From the NCBI GenBank assembly GCA_937996725.1, contig CALKUR010000011.1:1-29300 (forward strand): a stretch of DNA of 29,300 nucleotides, read 5' to 3'. A program made the translations under genes and the position numbers. Below the pieces are notes generated by a model. The model was not told where the DNA came from. It was given only the letters and a program-made list of their open reading frames with translations, and made no database searches. Positions 14,657-23,819 of this stretch are shown here, in pieces (within the stretch, counting starts at the first letter, position 1; each line of letters begins with the position of its first letter). The DNA comes from an uncultured Dechloromonas sp. Its GTDB lineage: Bacteria; Pseudomonadota; Gammaproteobacteria; Burkholderiales; Rhodocyclaceae.

Positions 14657-16501
14657 TCAGCGATCTTGTAGTGCTTCGTGAACTCTTTGCGCCAATTCTT
14701 CACTCATGCCCGGCACGGCCGCAATGGCGTCGATCCCCGCAACCTTGATCGCCGAGACGCTGCCGAAGCACGTAATCAGCGCTTTACGCCGTTTGGGGCC
14801 AATGCCGGCGATATCATCAAGTCGTGAGCCAATGCGCGCTTTCTGGCGGCGGCCACGATGCCCGGTGAGCGCGAAGCGGTGGGCTTCATCGCGGACTTCC
14901 TGCACCAGATGTAGCCCGGGGTCATCCGGATCCAGATGCAAGGGTTCGCGGCCATCGGCGAACACGAGCGACTCCAAACCGGGTTTACGCCCTAGGCCTT
15001 TGGCCACGCCGACCAGCGGCATATCGGTGAGCCCCAGTTCGGTGAGCGCTTCGGCGGCTTTAGCAACCTGCCCATTGCCGCCATCGATCAGAAGCAGATC
15101 GGGGCGCACCGCTTCGACGCCCTGATCATTCGGCTTGTAACGCCGGTAGACCGCCTGATGAATGGCCGCATAATCATCACCCGGCGTGATATCGGTGATG
15201 TTGAACCGTCGGTACTCCGAGCGGCGCATGCCACCGCCCTCTTTCTCATCACTCACCCAAACAACGCAGCTGGCGACGGCCGCTTCCCCCTGCGTGTGGC
15301 TGATGTCGAAGCACTCAATGCGGTTCAATTGATCGATCGCCGTGCCCGCGCTCTGCAATGCCGTCAGCAACGAGGCCTGCCGCTTACCTTGTAAGCTTTG
15401 CATCTGACGTCGTTGCGTGAGTGCCAGTCCGGCATTATTGATGGCGAGCTCTACCCAGGACTTATGCTGGTTGTAATGCGGCAGATCCATCGGTAGCGGT
15501 CGACCCAGCACACCCGTGAGCGTTTCAACCACGGCTTCATCTACGGGGACATTCACCAGTACCTTGCCCGGTGCCGGGTGCACCGCATAGTGCGCCTCGA
15601 TAAAAGCGGACAGTACTTCACTCAAAGTCGCCTGATCCAGTTGATTGGCCTGCTGTGGAAACTGCGGCCGGTCACCCAGATGTCGCCCACCACGCACCAT
15701 GGCTAAGTTGACGCAGAGACTACCGCCCTGCTCCACCGCCACGATGATGTCGATATCTTCGGCCTGATGGCTATCCATGATCTGCGTATCGCGCGCGCGG
15801 TGTAGCGCCTGAATCTGATCGCGAAACGATGCTGCCTGTTCGAAGGCCAGTCGCTCAACCGCTTGCTCCATCAGAGTAGTCAACCGCTGAATAATTTCCT
15901 GATGGCGGCCCTGCACAAACATGGAGGCCGCGCGCACATCCTCTGCGTAATCCGCTTCACTGATGAGATCCACACACGGTCCAGAACAACGTTTGATCTG
16001 ATACAGCAAACACGGGCGCGTCCGGTTATTGAAGACCGATGCTTCGCAAGTGCGTAACCGGAAGATCTTCTGCAATAGATGTACTGCTTCACGTACCGAC
16101 CAGGCATTGGGATACGGCCCGAAATAATCCGCATTGGGTGACAACGAGCCACGGTGCAGACCGATCATCGGCCAGGTCTCACGAGTCAGGCGGATATAGG
16201 GGTACGACTTGTCATCGCGAAACAGAATGTTGTACTTCGGCGCCAGTTCCTTAATCAGGTGGTTTTCCAGCAACAACGCTTCGGATTCCGATGGTGTCGG
16301 CGTCACCTCCAGCTTCGCCACTTTGCTCACCATCAAGGCGATACGCGGGCTGCTCAGATTCTTGGCAAAGTACGATGAGACCCGACTCTTAAGATTACGG
16401 GCCTTGCCAACGTAAAGCACCTGACCATCTTCGGCCAGAAAGCGATACACCCCCGGCCGCTCAGGCAGCGTGCGTACCTGATCTTGCAGGGGGTGGCTCA
16501 T
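14657..16501 (-). CDS. uvrC: Excinuclease ABC subunit C (UvrC)
   Basis: Nuclease of nucleotide excision repair, making both incisions after UvrAB locate damage. 614 residues, normal length. Domains in order: N-terminal GIY-YIG nuclease (PGVYRFLAEDGQVLYVGKAR), a Cys cluster typical of part of the family (CEASVFNNRTRPCLLYQIKRCSGPC), the UVR helical motif that contacts UvrB (AVERLAFEQAASFRDQIQAL), the RNase H-like endonuclease (CFDISHTQGE; PDLLLIDGGNGQ) and tandem helix-hairpin-helix motifs at the end (DDIAGIGPKRRKALI; AAVPGMSEELAQ). No key region is missing. It lies between nagZ (6 nt upstream) and pgsA. Confidence 0.97.
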   Translation of the reverse strand: MSHPLQDQVRTLPERPGVYRFLAEDGQVLYVGKARNLKSRVSSYFAKNLSSPRIALMVSKVAKLEVTPTPSESEALLLENHLIKELAPKYNILFRDDKSYPYIRLTRETWPMIGLHRGSLSPNADYFGPYPNAWSVREAVHLLQKIFRLRTCEASVFNNRTRPCLLYQIKRCSGPCVDLISEADYAEDVRAASMFVQGRHQEIIQRLTTLMEQAVERLAFEQAASFRDQIQALHRARDTQIMDSHQAEDIDIIVAVEQGGSLCVNLAMVRGGRHLGDRPQFPQQANQLDQATLSEVLSAFIEAHYAVHPAPGKVLVNVPVDEAVVETLTGVLGRPLPMDLPHYNQHKSWVELAINNAGLALTQRRQMQSLQGKRQASLLTALQSAGTAIDQLNRIECFDISHTQGEAAVASCVVWVSDEKEGGGMRRSEYRRFNITDITPGDDYAAIHQAVYRRYKPNDQGVEAVRPDLLLIDGGNGQVAKAAEALTELGLTDMPLVGVAKGLGRKPGLESLVFADGREPLHLDPDDPGLHLVQEVRDEAHRFALTGHRGRRQKARIGSRLDDIAGIGPKRRKALITCFGSVSAIKVAGIDAIAAVPGMSEELAQRVHEALQDR

Positions 16502-16507
16502 GATGGC

Positions 16508-17539
16508 TTAGAGTGCCTGAATCAGCTTCAGCGCTGCCTGATAATCCGGGTGGGCATCGAGTTGTGCACGAGTCAGCGGACGATCCGTCCCCAACCCTGC
16601 TTCGCCCAGCAGATTTGGAATGCGCGCAGCACGCTTCGGCTGTGGCACCGGCTGCCATTCGGCGATCAGTTGATCGACAAAGTCCGGTTTGTTACAGACG
16701 AGCAGTACGTCACAGCCGGCGTCCCAGGCGGCATTCGCGCGGTCGATGATGTTGCCGGCGACGCTGGCACCTTCCATCGAGAGATCATCGCTGAAGATGA
16801 TGCCGTCGAACTGGCATTCGAGGCGCAGCTTTTCTAGCCAGCGCGGCGAGAAGCCAGCCGGACGTTCATCCAGTACCGGATAGATCACGTGCGCCGGCAT
16901 TACCGCATCGAGCGAGAGCTCGTGATACGGCTGCATATCTGGTTCGATGTCTTCTAGGCTGCGTTCATCGACCGGAATCGCTACGTGCGAATCGGCTTCG
17001 ACCCAACCATGACCCGGGAAATGCTTACCGCACGAACCCATGCCCCCCTTGCTCAGACCACGAATCAAAGCGGCAGCGAGACGTGACACGATCTGCGGAT
17101 CTTTAGAGAAGCTGCGATCACCAATGACCCCGCTGCGGCCCCAATCCAGATCCAGCACCGGGGTAAAGGAAAAGTCGACCCCATGTGCACGCAGTTCGGT
17201 GGCCAGCACGAGACCCACGGCTTCAGCGGCATTGTCCGCCGCGATCGGATTCTTGCTGTGCAGTTCGCCCAACACACGCATGGCTGGTAGACGTGTAAAC
17301 CCTTCGCGGAAGCGCTGTACCCTGCCCCCCTCGTGGTCTACGGTAATTGGCAACGGGGGATTGCGCAGTTGAGCAATCTCTTGTGTCAGCGCAGACAGTT
17401 GCACGGGGTCTTTGTAGTTACGCGAGAAGAGAATGACACCTCCGACCAGCGGATGCATCAATCGACGCTTATCGGCCTCGGTGAGAGTTAAACCCTCGAC
17501 ATCCACCATCAACGGACCATAAGTGACCTGGGTATTCAT
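16508..17539 (-). CDS. nagZ: Beta-N-acetylhexosaminidase NagZ
   Basis: Cytoplasmic glycoside hydrolase family 3 enzyme of peptidoglycan recycling. It removes GlcNAc from anhydro-muropeptides and so shapes the signal that induces AmpC beta-lactamase in many gammaproteobacteria. 343 aa, normal size. The family motif KHFPGHGWVEADSHVAIP is present, along with DHEGGRVQRF and the catalytic aspartate in IIFSDDLSMEGA. The ATG overlaps the acpS stop by 4 nt. Confidence 0.96.
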   Translation of the reverse strand: MNTQVTYGPLMVDVEGLTLTEADKRRLMHPLVGGVILFSRNYKDPVQLSALTQEIAQLRNPPLPITVDHEGGRVQRFREGFTRLPAMRVLGELHSKNPIAADNAAEAVGLVLATELRAHGVDFSFTPVLDLDWGRSGVIGDRSFSKDPQIVSRLAAALIRGLSKGGMGSCGKHFPGHGWVEADSHVAIPVDERSLEDIEPDMQPYHELSLDAVMPAHVIYPVLDERPAGFSPRWLEKLRLECQFDGIIFSDDLSMEGASVAGNIIDRANAAWDAGCDVLLVCNKPDFVDQLIAEWQPVPQPKRAARIPNLLGEAGLGTDRPLTRAQLDAHPDYQAALKLIQAL

Positions 17540-17913
17540 AGACTCTCCACAACAACAAAGGCAAGTGCATGATCCACCTCATCGGAAATCGACAGATGAA
17601 TCTGCAGGGAACGCTGGCGAATCCATTCATCCAGCGCGGCATCAAAACTAAAAAAGGGTTTACCCAGCGCATCGTGTTCGACACGAATCGCCGGTAACAG
17701 CACCGGTGCACGCAAACCGGTGCCTAAGGCCTTGGCCAAGGCTTCTTTGGCGGCAAAGCGCTTAGCGACAAAACGTTCACGTGATGGTGCCGCATCGGCT
17801 TCGAGTATCTCGGCCGGATGCAGTAGATGCTGCACACCCCGATCCGGATGGCGCGACAGCAACTGTCCAATCCGCTGGACAGCAACGATGTCGGTACCGA
17901 TACCCTGAATCAT
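17536..17913 (-). CDS. acpS: Holo-[acyl-carrier-protein] synthase AcpS
   Basis: Transfers the 4'-phosphopantetheine arm of CoA to a Ser of acyl carrier protein, making it active for fatty-acid synthesis. 125 aa, as expected. The Mg-binding Asp is in GIGTDIVAVQRI, and the second signature is RFVAKRFAAKEALAKALGTG. The end HLSISDEVDHALAFVVVE is the usual final strand. It follows pdxJ by 5 nt and overlaps nagZ. The pdxJ-acpS order is the same as in E. coli. Confidence 0.96.
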   Translation of the reverse strand: MIQGIGTDIVAVQRIGQLLSRHPDRGVQHLLHPAEILEADAAPSRERFVAKRFAAKEALAKALGTGLRAPVLLPAIRVEHDALGKPFFSFDAALDEWIRQRSLQIHLSISDEVDHALAFVVVESL

Positions 17914-17918
17914 GGGCT

Positions 17919-18671
17919 TTAGCTGAGGCTGACCGCTTCGCGCATCAGTCGCTTCATTTCGCTCACGGCTTCGCGCAACCCGACAAAAACCGATCGGCTG
18001 ACGATGGCATGGCCGATATGCAGCTCACGGATACCGGGTAGTGCCGCAATCGGCTGAACGTTGTAATAGTTCAGCGCATGGCCGGCATTAAAGCGCATGC
18101 CCAGTGCACGAATCTGTTGCCCCGCAGATGCCACGCGCAACAGTTCCGTCTGTACCGCGGGGCGTTCGATATCGCGACCGGCGGCATGAAACGCATGCGC
18201 ATAGGGCCCGGTGTGCACTTCACAGACTTGCACACCGATTCTGGCGGCGGCATCAACTTGCGCTGGATCGGCATCAATGAAGGTACTCGTCACAATGCCA
18301 GCATCGCGTAACCGAGCCACGATGTCAGCCAGGCGTTTTTCCTGGCTCACGATATCCAGTCCGCCTTCGGTCGTGACTTCCTGGCGTCCCTCGGGGACAA
18401 GCATGGCCATTTCAGGCTTGAGCGTACAGGCGATGGCGACCATTTCGTCGGTCGCTGCCATTTCCAGATTGAGTTTGATCTGCGTCAGATCGCGCAGCTT
18501 GCGCACATCGGCATCCTGAATATGGCGGCGGTCTTCGCGTAGATGTACGGTAATGCCATCGGCACCGCCCAGATGGGCTTCGACGGCGGCCCAGACCGGA
18601 TCCGGTTCGTAGGTACGACGTGCCTGGCGGAGCGTGGCTACGTGATCAATATTTACGCCGAGTTCAATCAT
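17919..18671 (-). CDS. pdxJ: Pyridoxine 5'-phosphate synthase PdxJ
   Basis: Condenses 1-deoxy-D-xylulose 5-phosphate with 3-amino-2-oxopropyl phosphate to form pyridoxine 5'-phosphate. 250 aa TIM barrel. It begins MIELGVNIDHVATLRQARRT and contains DGITVHLREDRRHIQD, GLDIVSQ, RFNAGHALNYYNV and ELHIGHAIVSRSVFVGL, all hallmark stretches including the phosphate-binding end. It starts 10 nt after the recO stop. Confidence 0.97.
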   Translation of the reverse strand: MIELGVNIDHVATLRQARRTYEPDPVWAAVEAHLGGADGITVHLREDRRHIQDADVRKLRDLTQIKLNLEMAATDEMVAIACTLKPEMAMLVPEGRQEVTTEGGLDIVSQEKRLADIVARLRDAGIVTSTFIDADPAQVDAAARIGVQVCEVHTGPYAHAFHAAGRDIERPAVQTELLRVASAGQQIRALGMRFNAGHALNYYNVQPIAALPGIRELHIGHAIVSRSVFVGLREAVSEMKRLMREAVSLS

Positions 18672-18681
18672 GATTGATAAG

Positions 18682-19413
18682 TCACAGGTCGGTCAAATCT
18701 TCAAACAGGCGACGGCTATGGAGCTGCCGCCCATTCAGGTAAAACGCCATCAGACTACGCATCAGCTGTTTGCTTTCTGCAAGGCTGGCCGGATCGCCAA
18801 AGGATTCGGCGTCCATATCCAGCAATGTCTTGCCGCTTATTGTACCGGCGGCAGCCGAAGAATCGGCCACCACCCGCGGGCCGGACTCCATTTCGTATAA
18901 ATACCGGCGATCCGGCTGAAGCGCGGCGCCTGCCGTGTCATGAGTCAACATCAACCCATAGCCCAGTTCGCCGAGGAGTCGTTTCTCGAAGCTGCGCAGA
19001 CAAGCAGAAAAGAACGCCGCATCCGGTGTGCTGGATGTAGCCAATGCCACCAGCGTTTTGCTGTAATGATCAAAGACCTGCTCGTGCGCGTCTTCACGCG
19101 GCAATAGACTGAGCAGCAGTTCGTTCAAGTAATAACCGCATAGTAGCGCCCGGCCTTGCAGCAGCGGCTGGCCGCCCTGCCATTCGGCATGATGCAGCGT
19201 GACAACCTCACCTTTACCACTCCAGGTCATTTCCAACGGTTGAAAAGCCATCAAGACACCACGCATGGCAGATCGTGGTCGACGGACGCCTTTAGCCACC
19301 AGTGCGATACGGCCGTAATCCCGTGTCATCGCTTCCAGCACGAGGCTGGTCTCCCGGTACGGCCGGGTATGCAGCACAAAAGCGGCCTGGCGTTCAACCT
19401 TGATCGGGCGCAT
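18682..19413 (-). CDS. recO: DNA repair protein RecO
   Basis: Helps RecR load RecA on SSB-coated single strands in gap repair. 243 aa, normal length. The N-terminal OB fold is visible (VLHTRPYRETSLVLEAMTRDYGRIALVAKGVRRPRS), followed by the helical region with FEKRLLGELGYGLML. The four-Cys zinc site of some RecO proteins is not seen, as in E. coli RecO. It lies 27 nt after era, an order conserved in gammaproteobacteria. Confidence 0.93.
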   Translation of the reverse strand: MRPIKVERQAAFVLHTRPYRETSLVLEAMTRDYGRIALVAKGVRRPRSAMRGVLMAFQPLEMTWSGKGEVVTLHHAEWQGGQPLLQGRALLCGYYLNELLLSLLPREDAHEQVFDHYSKTLVALATSSTPDAAFFSACLRSFEKRLLGELGYGLMLTHDTAGAALQPDRRYLYEMESGPRVVADSSAAAGTISGKTLLDMDAESFGDPASLAESKQLMRSLMAFYLNGRQLHSRRLFEDLTDL

Positions 19414-19440
19414 GGCGTGTATGAGGAGCCGGATAACCGC

Positions 19441-20355
19441 TTATTCGTAGCCCAGCGAGCGCAATAGGCGCTCATCGTCGGCCCAACCGGATTTCACCTT
19501 CACCCAAAGCTCCACGTAGACCGTACCGCCAAACAACCGGGTCATGTCCTGGCGCGCTTCGCTCGCAATACGCTTGAGCGTTTCGCCGCCTTTGCCAATG
19601 ACAATCGCTTTGTGCGACTCACGGTCGACCACCACGGCAGCAAAGATGCGGCGCAGCTCGCCTTCGGTCTCGAACTTTTCGATTTCTACGGTCGTCGCAT
19701 AAGGCAGTTCATCGCCCAAGAGGCGGAACAATTTTTCGCGGATATATTCGGCCGCGAGGAAGCGTTCACTCCGATCAGTCAGCGTGTCGGGATCGTAGAG
19801 GAAGCCTTGCTGTGGCAGCGCTTTGCGGATCTCGCCCAGCAGCGCATCGGCCTGGGTGCCCTTCTCGGCGCTGACCGGCACCACGGCAAACCAGTCGCGT
19901 ACCGCCGATAGCTCGGCGATGAAGGGCAGCAATGCCGCCTTATCCTTGAGTTGGTCGATCTTGTTCAGCACCAGAATGACGGGTTTGTCGTCGGGCAGCA
20001 ACGCCACGACTTTACGGTCCTGTTCACCGTAGCGCCCCGCTTCGATCACCAGACAAATGACGTCGACTTCCTGAAGCGCTTGCGTGACGCCCCGGTTCAT
20101 CGTGCGGTTCAGTGCCGAGCTATGCTTGGTCTGAAAACCCGGCGTATCGACGAAAACATACTGCGCATCCTCGTCAGTACGAACACCCATGATGCGGTGA
20201 CGCGTCGTTTGGGCTTTGCGCGACGTAATACTGAGCTTTTCACCAATCAAGCGATTGAGCAGCGTGGACTTCCCCACGTTCGGCCGACCGACCAAGGCCA
20301 CCAGACCGGCAGGCGCCAGCGGCATAGCGCTCATGTCTTGCGTTGCTTCGTTCAT
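19441..20355 (-). CDS. era: GTPase Era
   Basis: Essential GTPase that binds the 3' end of 16S rRNA and assists 30S maturation. 304 aa. G motifs: GRPNVGKSTLLNRL (G1), a switch-I region with SRKAQTTRHRI (typical Era), DTPGF (G3) and NKID (G4). The C-terminal KH domain has VIGKGGETLKRIASEARQDM. Start chosen as the ATG at 20355, giving a TGATG junction with the rnc stop; an upstream in-frame TTG at 20358 is also possible. The pairing with RNase III fits their joint role in rRNA processing. Confidence 0.97.
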   Translation of the reverse strand: MNEATQDMSAMPLAPAGLVALVGRPNVGKSTLLNRLIGEKLSITSRKAQTTRHRIMGVRTDEDAQYVFVDTPGFQTKHSSALNRTMNRGVTQALQEVDVICLVIEAGRYGEQDRKVVALLPDDKPVILVLNKIDQLKDKAALLPFIAELSAVRDWFAVVPVSAEKGTQADALLGEIRKALPQQGFLYDPDTLTDRSERFLAAEYIREKLFRLLGDELPYATTVEIEKFETEGELRRIFAAVVVDRESHKAIVIGKGGETLKRIASEARQDMTRLFGGTVYVELWVKVKSGWADDERLLRSLGYE

Positions 20356-21083
20356 CAAGCCCCACCCTTCTTCTTATCCGCCGCTGGCAGCGCTTCCAGT
20401 TGTTGCAGGACCAGTTCGGCGGCCTGTTGTTCGGCCGCACGGCGGGTGACACCGCTGCCACGACCTTCGACACAGAATGCCGGCACGCGACATAGCACTT
20501 CAAAGGTCTGTGCGTGAGCGGCCCCCGTAACATTCGGCGACTCATAGATCGGCAAGGCGCAATGCCGGCCTTGCAACCATTCCTGAAGACGCGTCTTGGC
20601 ATCTTTGGCAGCGGGCAAGCGGTCGAGGTCAATAGCGGCGATACGTGTAGCAAAGGCCGACAAAATCACTTGTTGTGCGGCGGCAAAACCGCCGTCACGC
20701 CACAGCGCACCGTACAACGACTCCACGGTATCCGCTAGAATCGATGGCCGGTGTTGGCCGCCACTTTTGAGTTCACCTTCGCCTAGGCGTAGATAGCGAC
20801 CCAGCTTCAGCTCTTCAGCCACCGATACCAACTGATCCTGACAAACGAGATTGGCGCGCAATCGGGAAAGATCCCCTTCGGGCAACTCCGGGAATGCCTG
20901 GTACAGGGCTTCGGCAACTACGGCGTTCAGAATCGAATCGCCCAGAAACTCCAAGCGCTCGTAATGGTTGCGGCCATAACTCCTGTGTGTCAGCGCCTGT
21001 TCTAGCAATGCCCGGTCGCTAAAGCGGTACTGAATAACCGCTTCCAGTTCGGCGAGTACGGTCTGGGTCGGCGAGGCGTTCAT
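20355..21083 (-). CDS. rnc: Ribonuclease III
   Basis: Double-strand-specific endoribonuclease processing rRNA precursors and regulatory RNAs. 242 aa. The N-terminal catalytic domain carries the signature ERLEFLGDSILNAVVAEALY (metal-binding Glu and Asp) and LADTVESLYGALWRDGG. The C-terminal double-stranded RNA-binding domain begins at DAKTRLQEWLQGR and ends RRAAEQQAAELVLQQLE. The TGA shares its A with the era ATG. Confidence 0.97.
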   Translation of the reverse strand: MNASPTQTVLAELEAVIQYRFSDRALLEQALTHRSYGRNHYERLEFLGDSILNAVVAEALYQAFPELPEGDLSRLRANLVCQDQLVSVAEELKLGRYLRLGEGELKSGGQHRPSILADTVESLYGALWRDGGFAAAQQVILSAFATRIAAIDLDRLPAAKDAKTRLQEWLQGRHCALPIYESPNVTGAAHAQTFEVLCRVPAFCVEGRGSGVTRRAAEQQAAELVLQQLEALPAADKKKGGA

Positions 21084-21098
21084 GACGATCCGGGTTTC

Positions 21099-21887
21099 TT
21101 ATCGGAAGGAACCGATACGACCCATATCACCCCAGTGGAACCAGATAAAGAAGGCTTTGCCGACAATATTGGCATCGGGCACAAAGCCCCAGACCCGGCT
21201 GTCTTTACTGTTGTCACGGTTATCGCCCATGGCGAAGTAATGTCCTTCGGGTACTTTGCAGACAAACCCGGCGCTGTCGTAACGGCATTGATCACGATAC
21301 GGGAATCGCACCACATCCGGTACAAAGGCCGGCGCATCGGCATCGTTCAGGGTGTTGTAGGTCACATCACCCAGCGTTTCACGGAACATGCGCGAACTGT
21401 ACAGGCGGTCGGTATGCAGATAATCCTGCTCGGCCGTGCGCGGTACCGGAACACCATTGATGCTGAGTTGCTTGTTCTGATAGCTCACTGTATCGCCCGG
21501 CAAACCGATCACACGTTTGATGTAATCCACATTGGGCTCGGGCGGATAGCGGAAGACCACCACATCGCCCCGGGCTACGGGCTTACCGGAAACGATCTCC
21601 GTACCCACGATCGGGAGCCGCAAACCATAGGTGAACTTGTTGACCAGAATGTAGTCGCCCACTTGCAGGGTCGGAATCATCGAACCGGATGGAATCTTAA
21701 AGGGCTCGACCACAAAAGAGCGCAGCGCAAAAACTGCCAGAATCACCGGGAACAGACTGGCGCCCCACTCTACCCAGATCGGGTTCTTGGCACCCGGCAC
21801 CCGCAGCTTGCGGGCATAGAGCACATCGATTAGCCACAGAATACCGGTGGCCAGGGTGACCAGAAACAGAATCAGTGCAAAGTTCAT
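21099..21887 (-). CDS. lepB: Signal peptidase I
   Basis: Removes signal peptides from exported proteins at the periplasmic face of the inner membrane. 262 aa (E. coli 324). Two N-terminal hydrophobic segments are seen (residues 3-23 and about 45-60). The catalytic dyad is Ser69 in IPSGSMIPTLQVGDYI and Lys124 in VDYIKRVIGLPGD, with the same 55-residue spacing as in E. coli. The final box GHYFAMGDNRDNSKDSR is also present. It follows lepA by 14 nt. Confidence 0.96.
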   Translation of the reverse strand: MNFALILFLVTLATGILWLIDVLYARKLRVPGAKNPIWVEWGASLFPVILAVFALRSFVVEPFKIPSGSMIPTLQVGDYILVNKFTYGLRLPIVGTEIVSGKPVARGDVVVFRYPPEPNVDYIKRVIGLPGDTVSYQNKQLSINGVPVPRTAEQDYLHTDRLYSSRMFRETLGDVTYNTLNDADAPAFVPDVVRFPYRDQCRYDSAGFVCKVPEGHYFAMGDNRDNSKDSRVWGFVPDANIVGKAFFIWFHWGDMGRIGSFR

Positions 21888-21901
21888 TCAGGCTCCGTCC
21901 G

Positions 21902-23695
21902 TTATTTACCATCAACGCGCAGTACCGCCAGGAAGGCTTCTTGCGGCACTTCTACCGTGCCGATCTGCTTCATGCGCTTCTTACCGGCTTTCTGCTTTTC
22001 GAGCAGCTTCTTCTTCCGCGAGATATCGCCGCCGTAGCACTTGGCCAGCACGTCCTTACGCATGGCCTTGACCGTTTCGCGGGCGATGATCTGCGCGCCA
22101 AGTGCGGCCTGGATCGCCACATCGTACATCTGTCGTGGAATCAGCTCACGCATCTTGCTCACCAGTTCGCGGCCACGGAAGACCGAGCTGGAGCGGTGCA
22201 CGATGAGCGACAGCGCATCCACCTTATCGCCATTGATCAGGACATCCAGCTTGACCATGTCGGCGGTGCGATATTCCTTGAATTCGTAGTCGAGCGAGGC
22301 GTAACCGCGCGAAACCGATTTCAGCTTGTCGAAAAAGTCGAATACCACCTCAGACAACGGGAGTTCGTAAATCATCTGGACCTGCCGGCCGTGATAGCGC
22401 ATATCGATCTGTGAACCACGTTTCTGATTACACAGTGTAATCACCGAACCCACATAGTCCTGCGGCAGGAAAATAAAGGCCGTGATGATCGGTTCGCGAA
22501 TCTCTTCGATCTTGCCAATGTCCGGCAGCTTCGACGGGTTTTCCACAATGATCTGTTCACCATTGCGCAAGCCGACCTCATAAACCACCGTGGGTGCGGT
22601 GGTAATGAGATCCATATCGAATTCGCGTTCCAGACGCTCCTGCACAATCTCCATGTGCAACAGGCCCAGGAAGCCACAACGGAAACCGAAGCCCAGCGCC
22701 TGTGACACTTCTGGCTCGAACTGCAGCGCGGCGTCATTCAGCTGCAATTTTTCCAATGAATCGCGTAGCTGTTCATATTCGTTGGGTTCCACCGGATACA
22801 AACCGGCAAACACCTGCGGTTTAATTTCCTTGAAACCTTCGAGCGGTTTGTCGGCCGGACGGTCCGCCAGCGTGATGGTGTCGCCAACGCGCGCGGCCTT
22901 CAGTTCCTTGATGTTGGAAATGATGAAACCGACCTCGCCTGCTGACAGTTGAGGCTGCTGCTTCGACTTCGGCGTAAAGATACCGACCTGCTCACAGAGG
23001 TGCGTCGAACCCGACGACATCAGTTTCATGCGGTCTTTGGGTTTCAGAACGCCATCGATCACGCGGACCAACATCACCACGCCGACATAGTTATCAAACC
23101 AGGAGTCGACAATCAGCGCCTTGAGCGGCGCATCCGGGTCACCCACGGGCGCCGGAATCTTGGCAACGACTTGCTCGAGAATCTCGTCGATGCCGATACC
23201 GGTTTTGGCGCTGGCTTCAACGGCTTCAGTCGCATCGATGCCGATCACATCCTCAATTTCAGCGCGGGCATTGTCCGGGTTCGCCGACGGCAGATCGATC
23301 TTGTTGAGTACCGGCACGACCTCGACCCCTAGGTCGAGTGCCGTATAACAGTTGGCCACGGTCTGAGCTTCGACGCCCTGCGAGGCATCTACCACCAACA
23401 GCGCCCCTTCGCAGGCCGATAGCGAACGCGAGACTTCGTAAGAAAAGTCGACGTGTCCCGGCGTATCGATCAGGTTCAAGCGATAGGTCTGACCATCTTT
23501 GGCCTTGTAGTCCAGCGCCGCCGTCTGCGCCTTGATGGTAATGCCGCGTTCCTTCTCGATATCCATCGAATCCAGAACCTGGGCTTCCATTTCGCGGTCG
23601 GACAAGCCGCCGCAGCGGTGAATCAAACGGTCAGCCAGGGTCGATTTACCGTGGTCGATATGGGCGATGATCGAGAAGTTGCGTATGTGCTTCAA
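21902..23695 (-). CDS. lepA: Elongation factor 4 (LepA), TTG start
   Basis: Ribosome-associated translational GTPase, often called a back-translocase. 597 aa, typical. G motifs: AHIDHGKSTLADRL, DTPGHVDFSYE and NKIDLPSA. The family end KAGKKRMKQIGTVEVPQEAFLAVLRVD is present. The start is a TTG at 23695: translation gives MKHIRNFSIIAHIDHG, aligning with E. coli MKNIRNF, CGGA lies 6 nt upstream, and no in-frame ATG lies close. The 124-bp gap before it holds a hairpin and a possible TAGAAT -10 (23773-23778, minus), so it may have its own promoter downstream of the protease gene. Confidence 0.96.
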   Translation of the reverse strand: MKHIRNFSIIAHIDHGKSTLADRLIHRCGGLSDREMEAQVLDSMDIEKERGITIKAQTAALDYKAKDGQTYRLNLIDTPGHVDFSYEVSRSLSACEGALLVVDASQGVEAQTVANCYTALDLGVEVVPVLNKIDLPSANPDNARAEIEDVIGIDATEAVEASAKTGIGIDEILEQVVAKIPAPVGDPDAPLKALIVDSWFDNYVGVVMLVRVIDGVLKPKDRMKLMSSGSTHLCEQVGIFTPKSKQQPQLSAGEVGFIISNIKELKAARVGDTITLADRPADKPLEGFKEIKPQVFAGLYPVEPNEYEQLRDSLEKLQLNDAALQFEPEVSQALGFGFRCGFLGLLHMEIVQERLEREFDMDLITTAPTVVYEVGLRNGEQIIVENPSKLPDIGKIEEIREPIITAFIFLPQDYVGSVITLCNQKRGSQIDMRYHGRQVQMIYELPLSEVVFDFFDKLKSVSRGYASLDYEFKEYRTADMVKLDVLINGDKVDALSLIVHRSSSVFRGRELVSKMRELIPRQMYDVAIQAALGAQIIARETVKAMRKDVLAKCYGGDISRKKKLLEKQKAGKKRMKQIGTVEVPQEAFLAVLRVDGK

Positions 23696-23785
23696 AGGAA
23701 ATCCGTATTCCGGCCGTCGGCCGGTAAAAATGCCAAAACCCTGATCCGGCGCACCGCGCCAGTCAACCCGCTATTCTACCGGATC

Positions 23786-23806
23786 GGAGCCGCCCCTGGC
23801 GGCTCC
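23786..23806 (-). terminator. GC-rich hairpin between mucD/degQ and lepA
   Basis: Perfect 9-bp stem GGAGCCGCC / GGCGGCTCC around a 3-nt loop, starting 14 nt after the protease stop. No T-run follows, so it is a weak terminator at best; it could attenuate read-through or protect the upstream mRNA 3' end. Confidence 0.45.
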
Positions 23807-23819
23807 CCGGGCGTAATCC

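Noticed and set aside
19951..20517. Plus-strand open frame of 188 codons across era and rnc
   Set aside because: Antisense to two conserved genes and compositionally like other antisense shadows, with no ribosome-binding site or domain.
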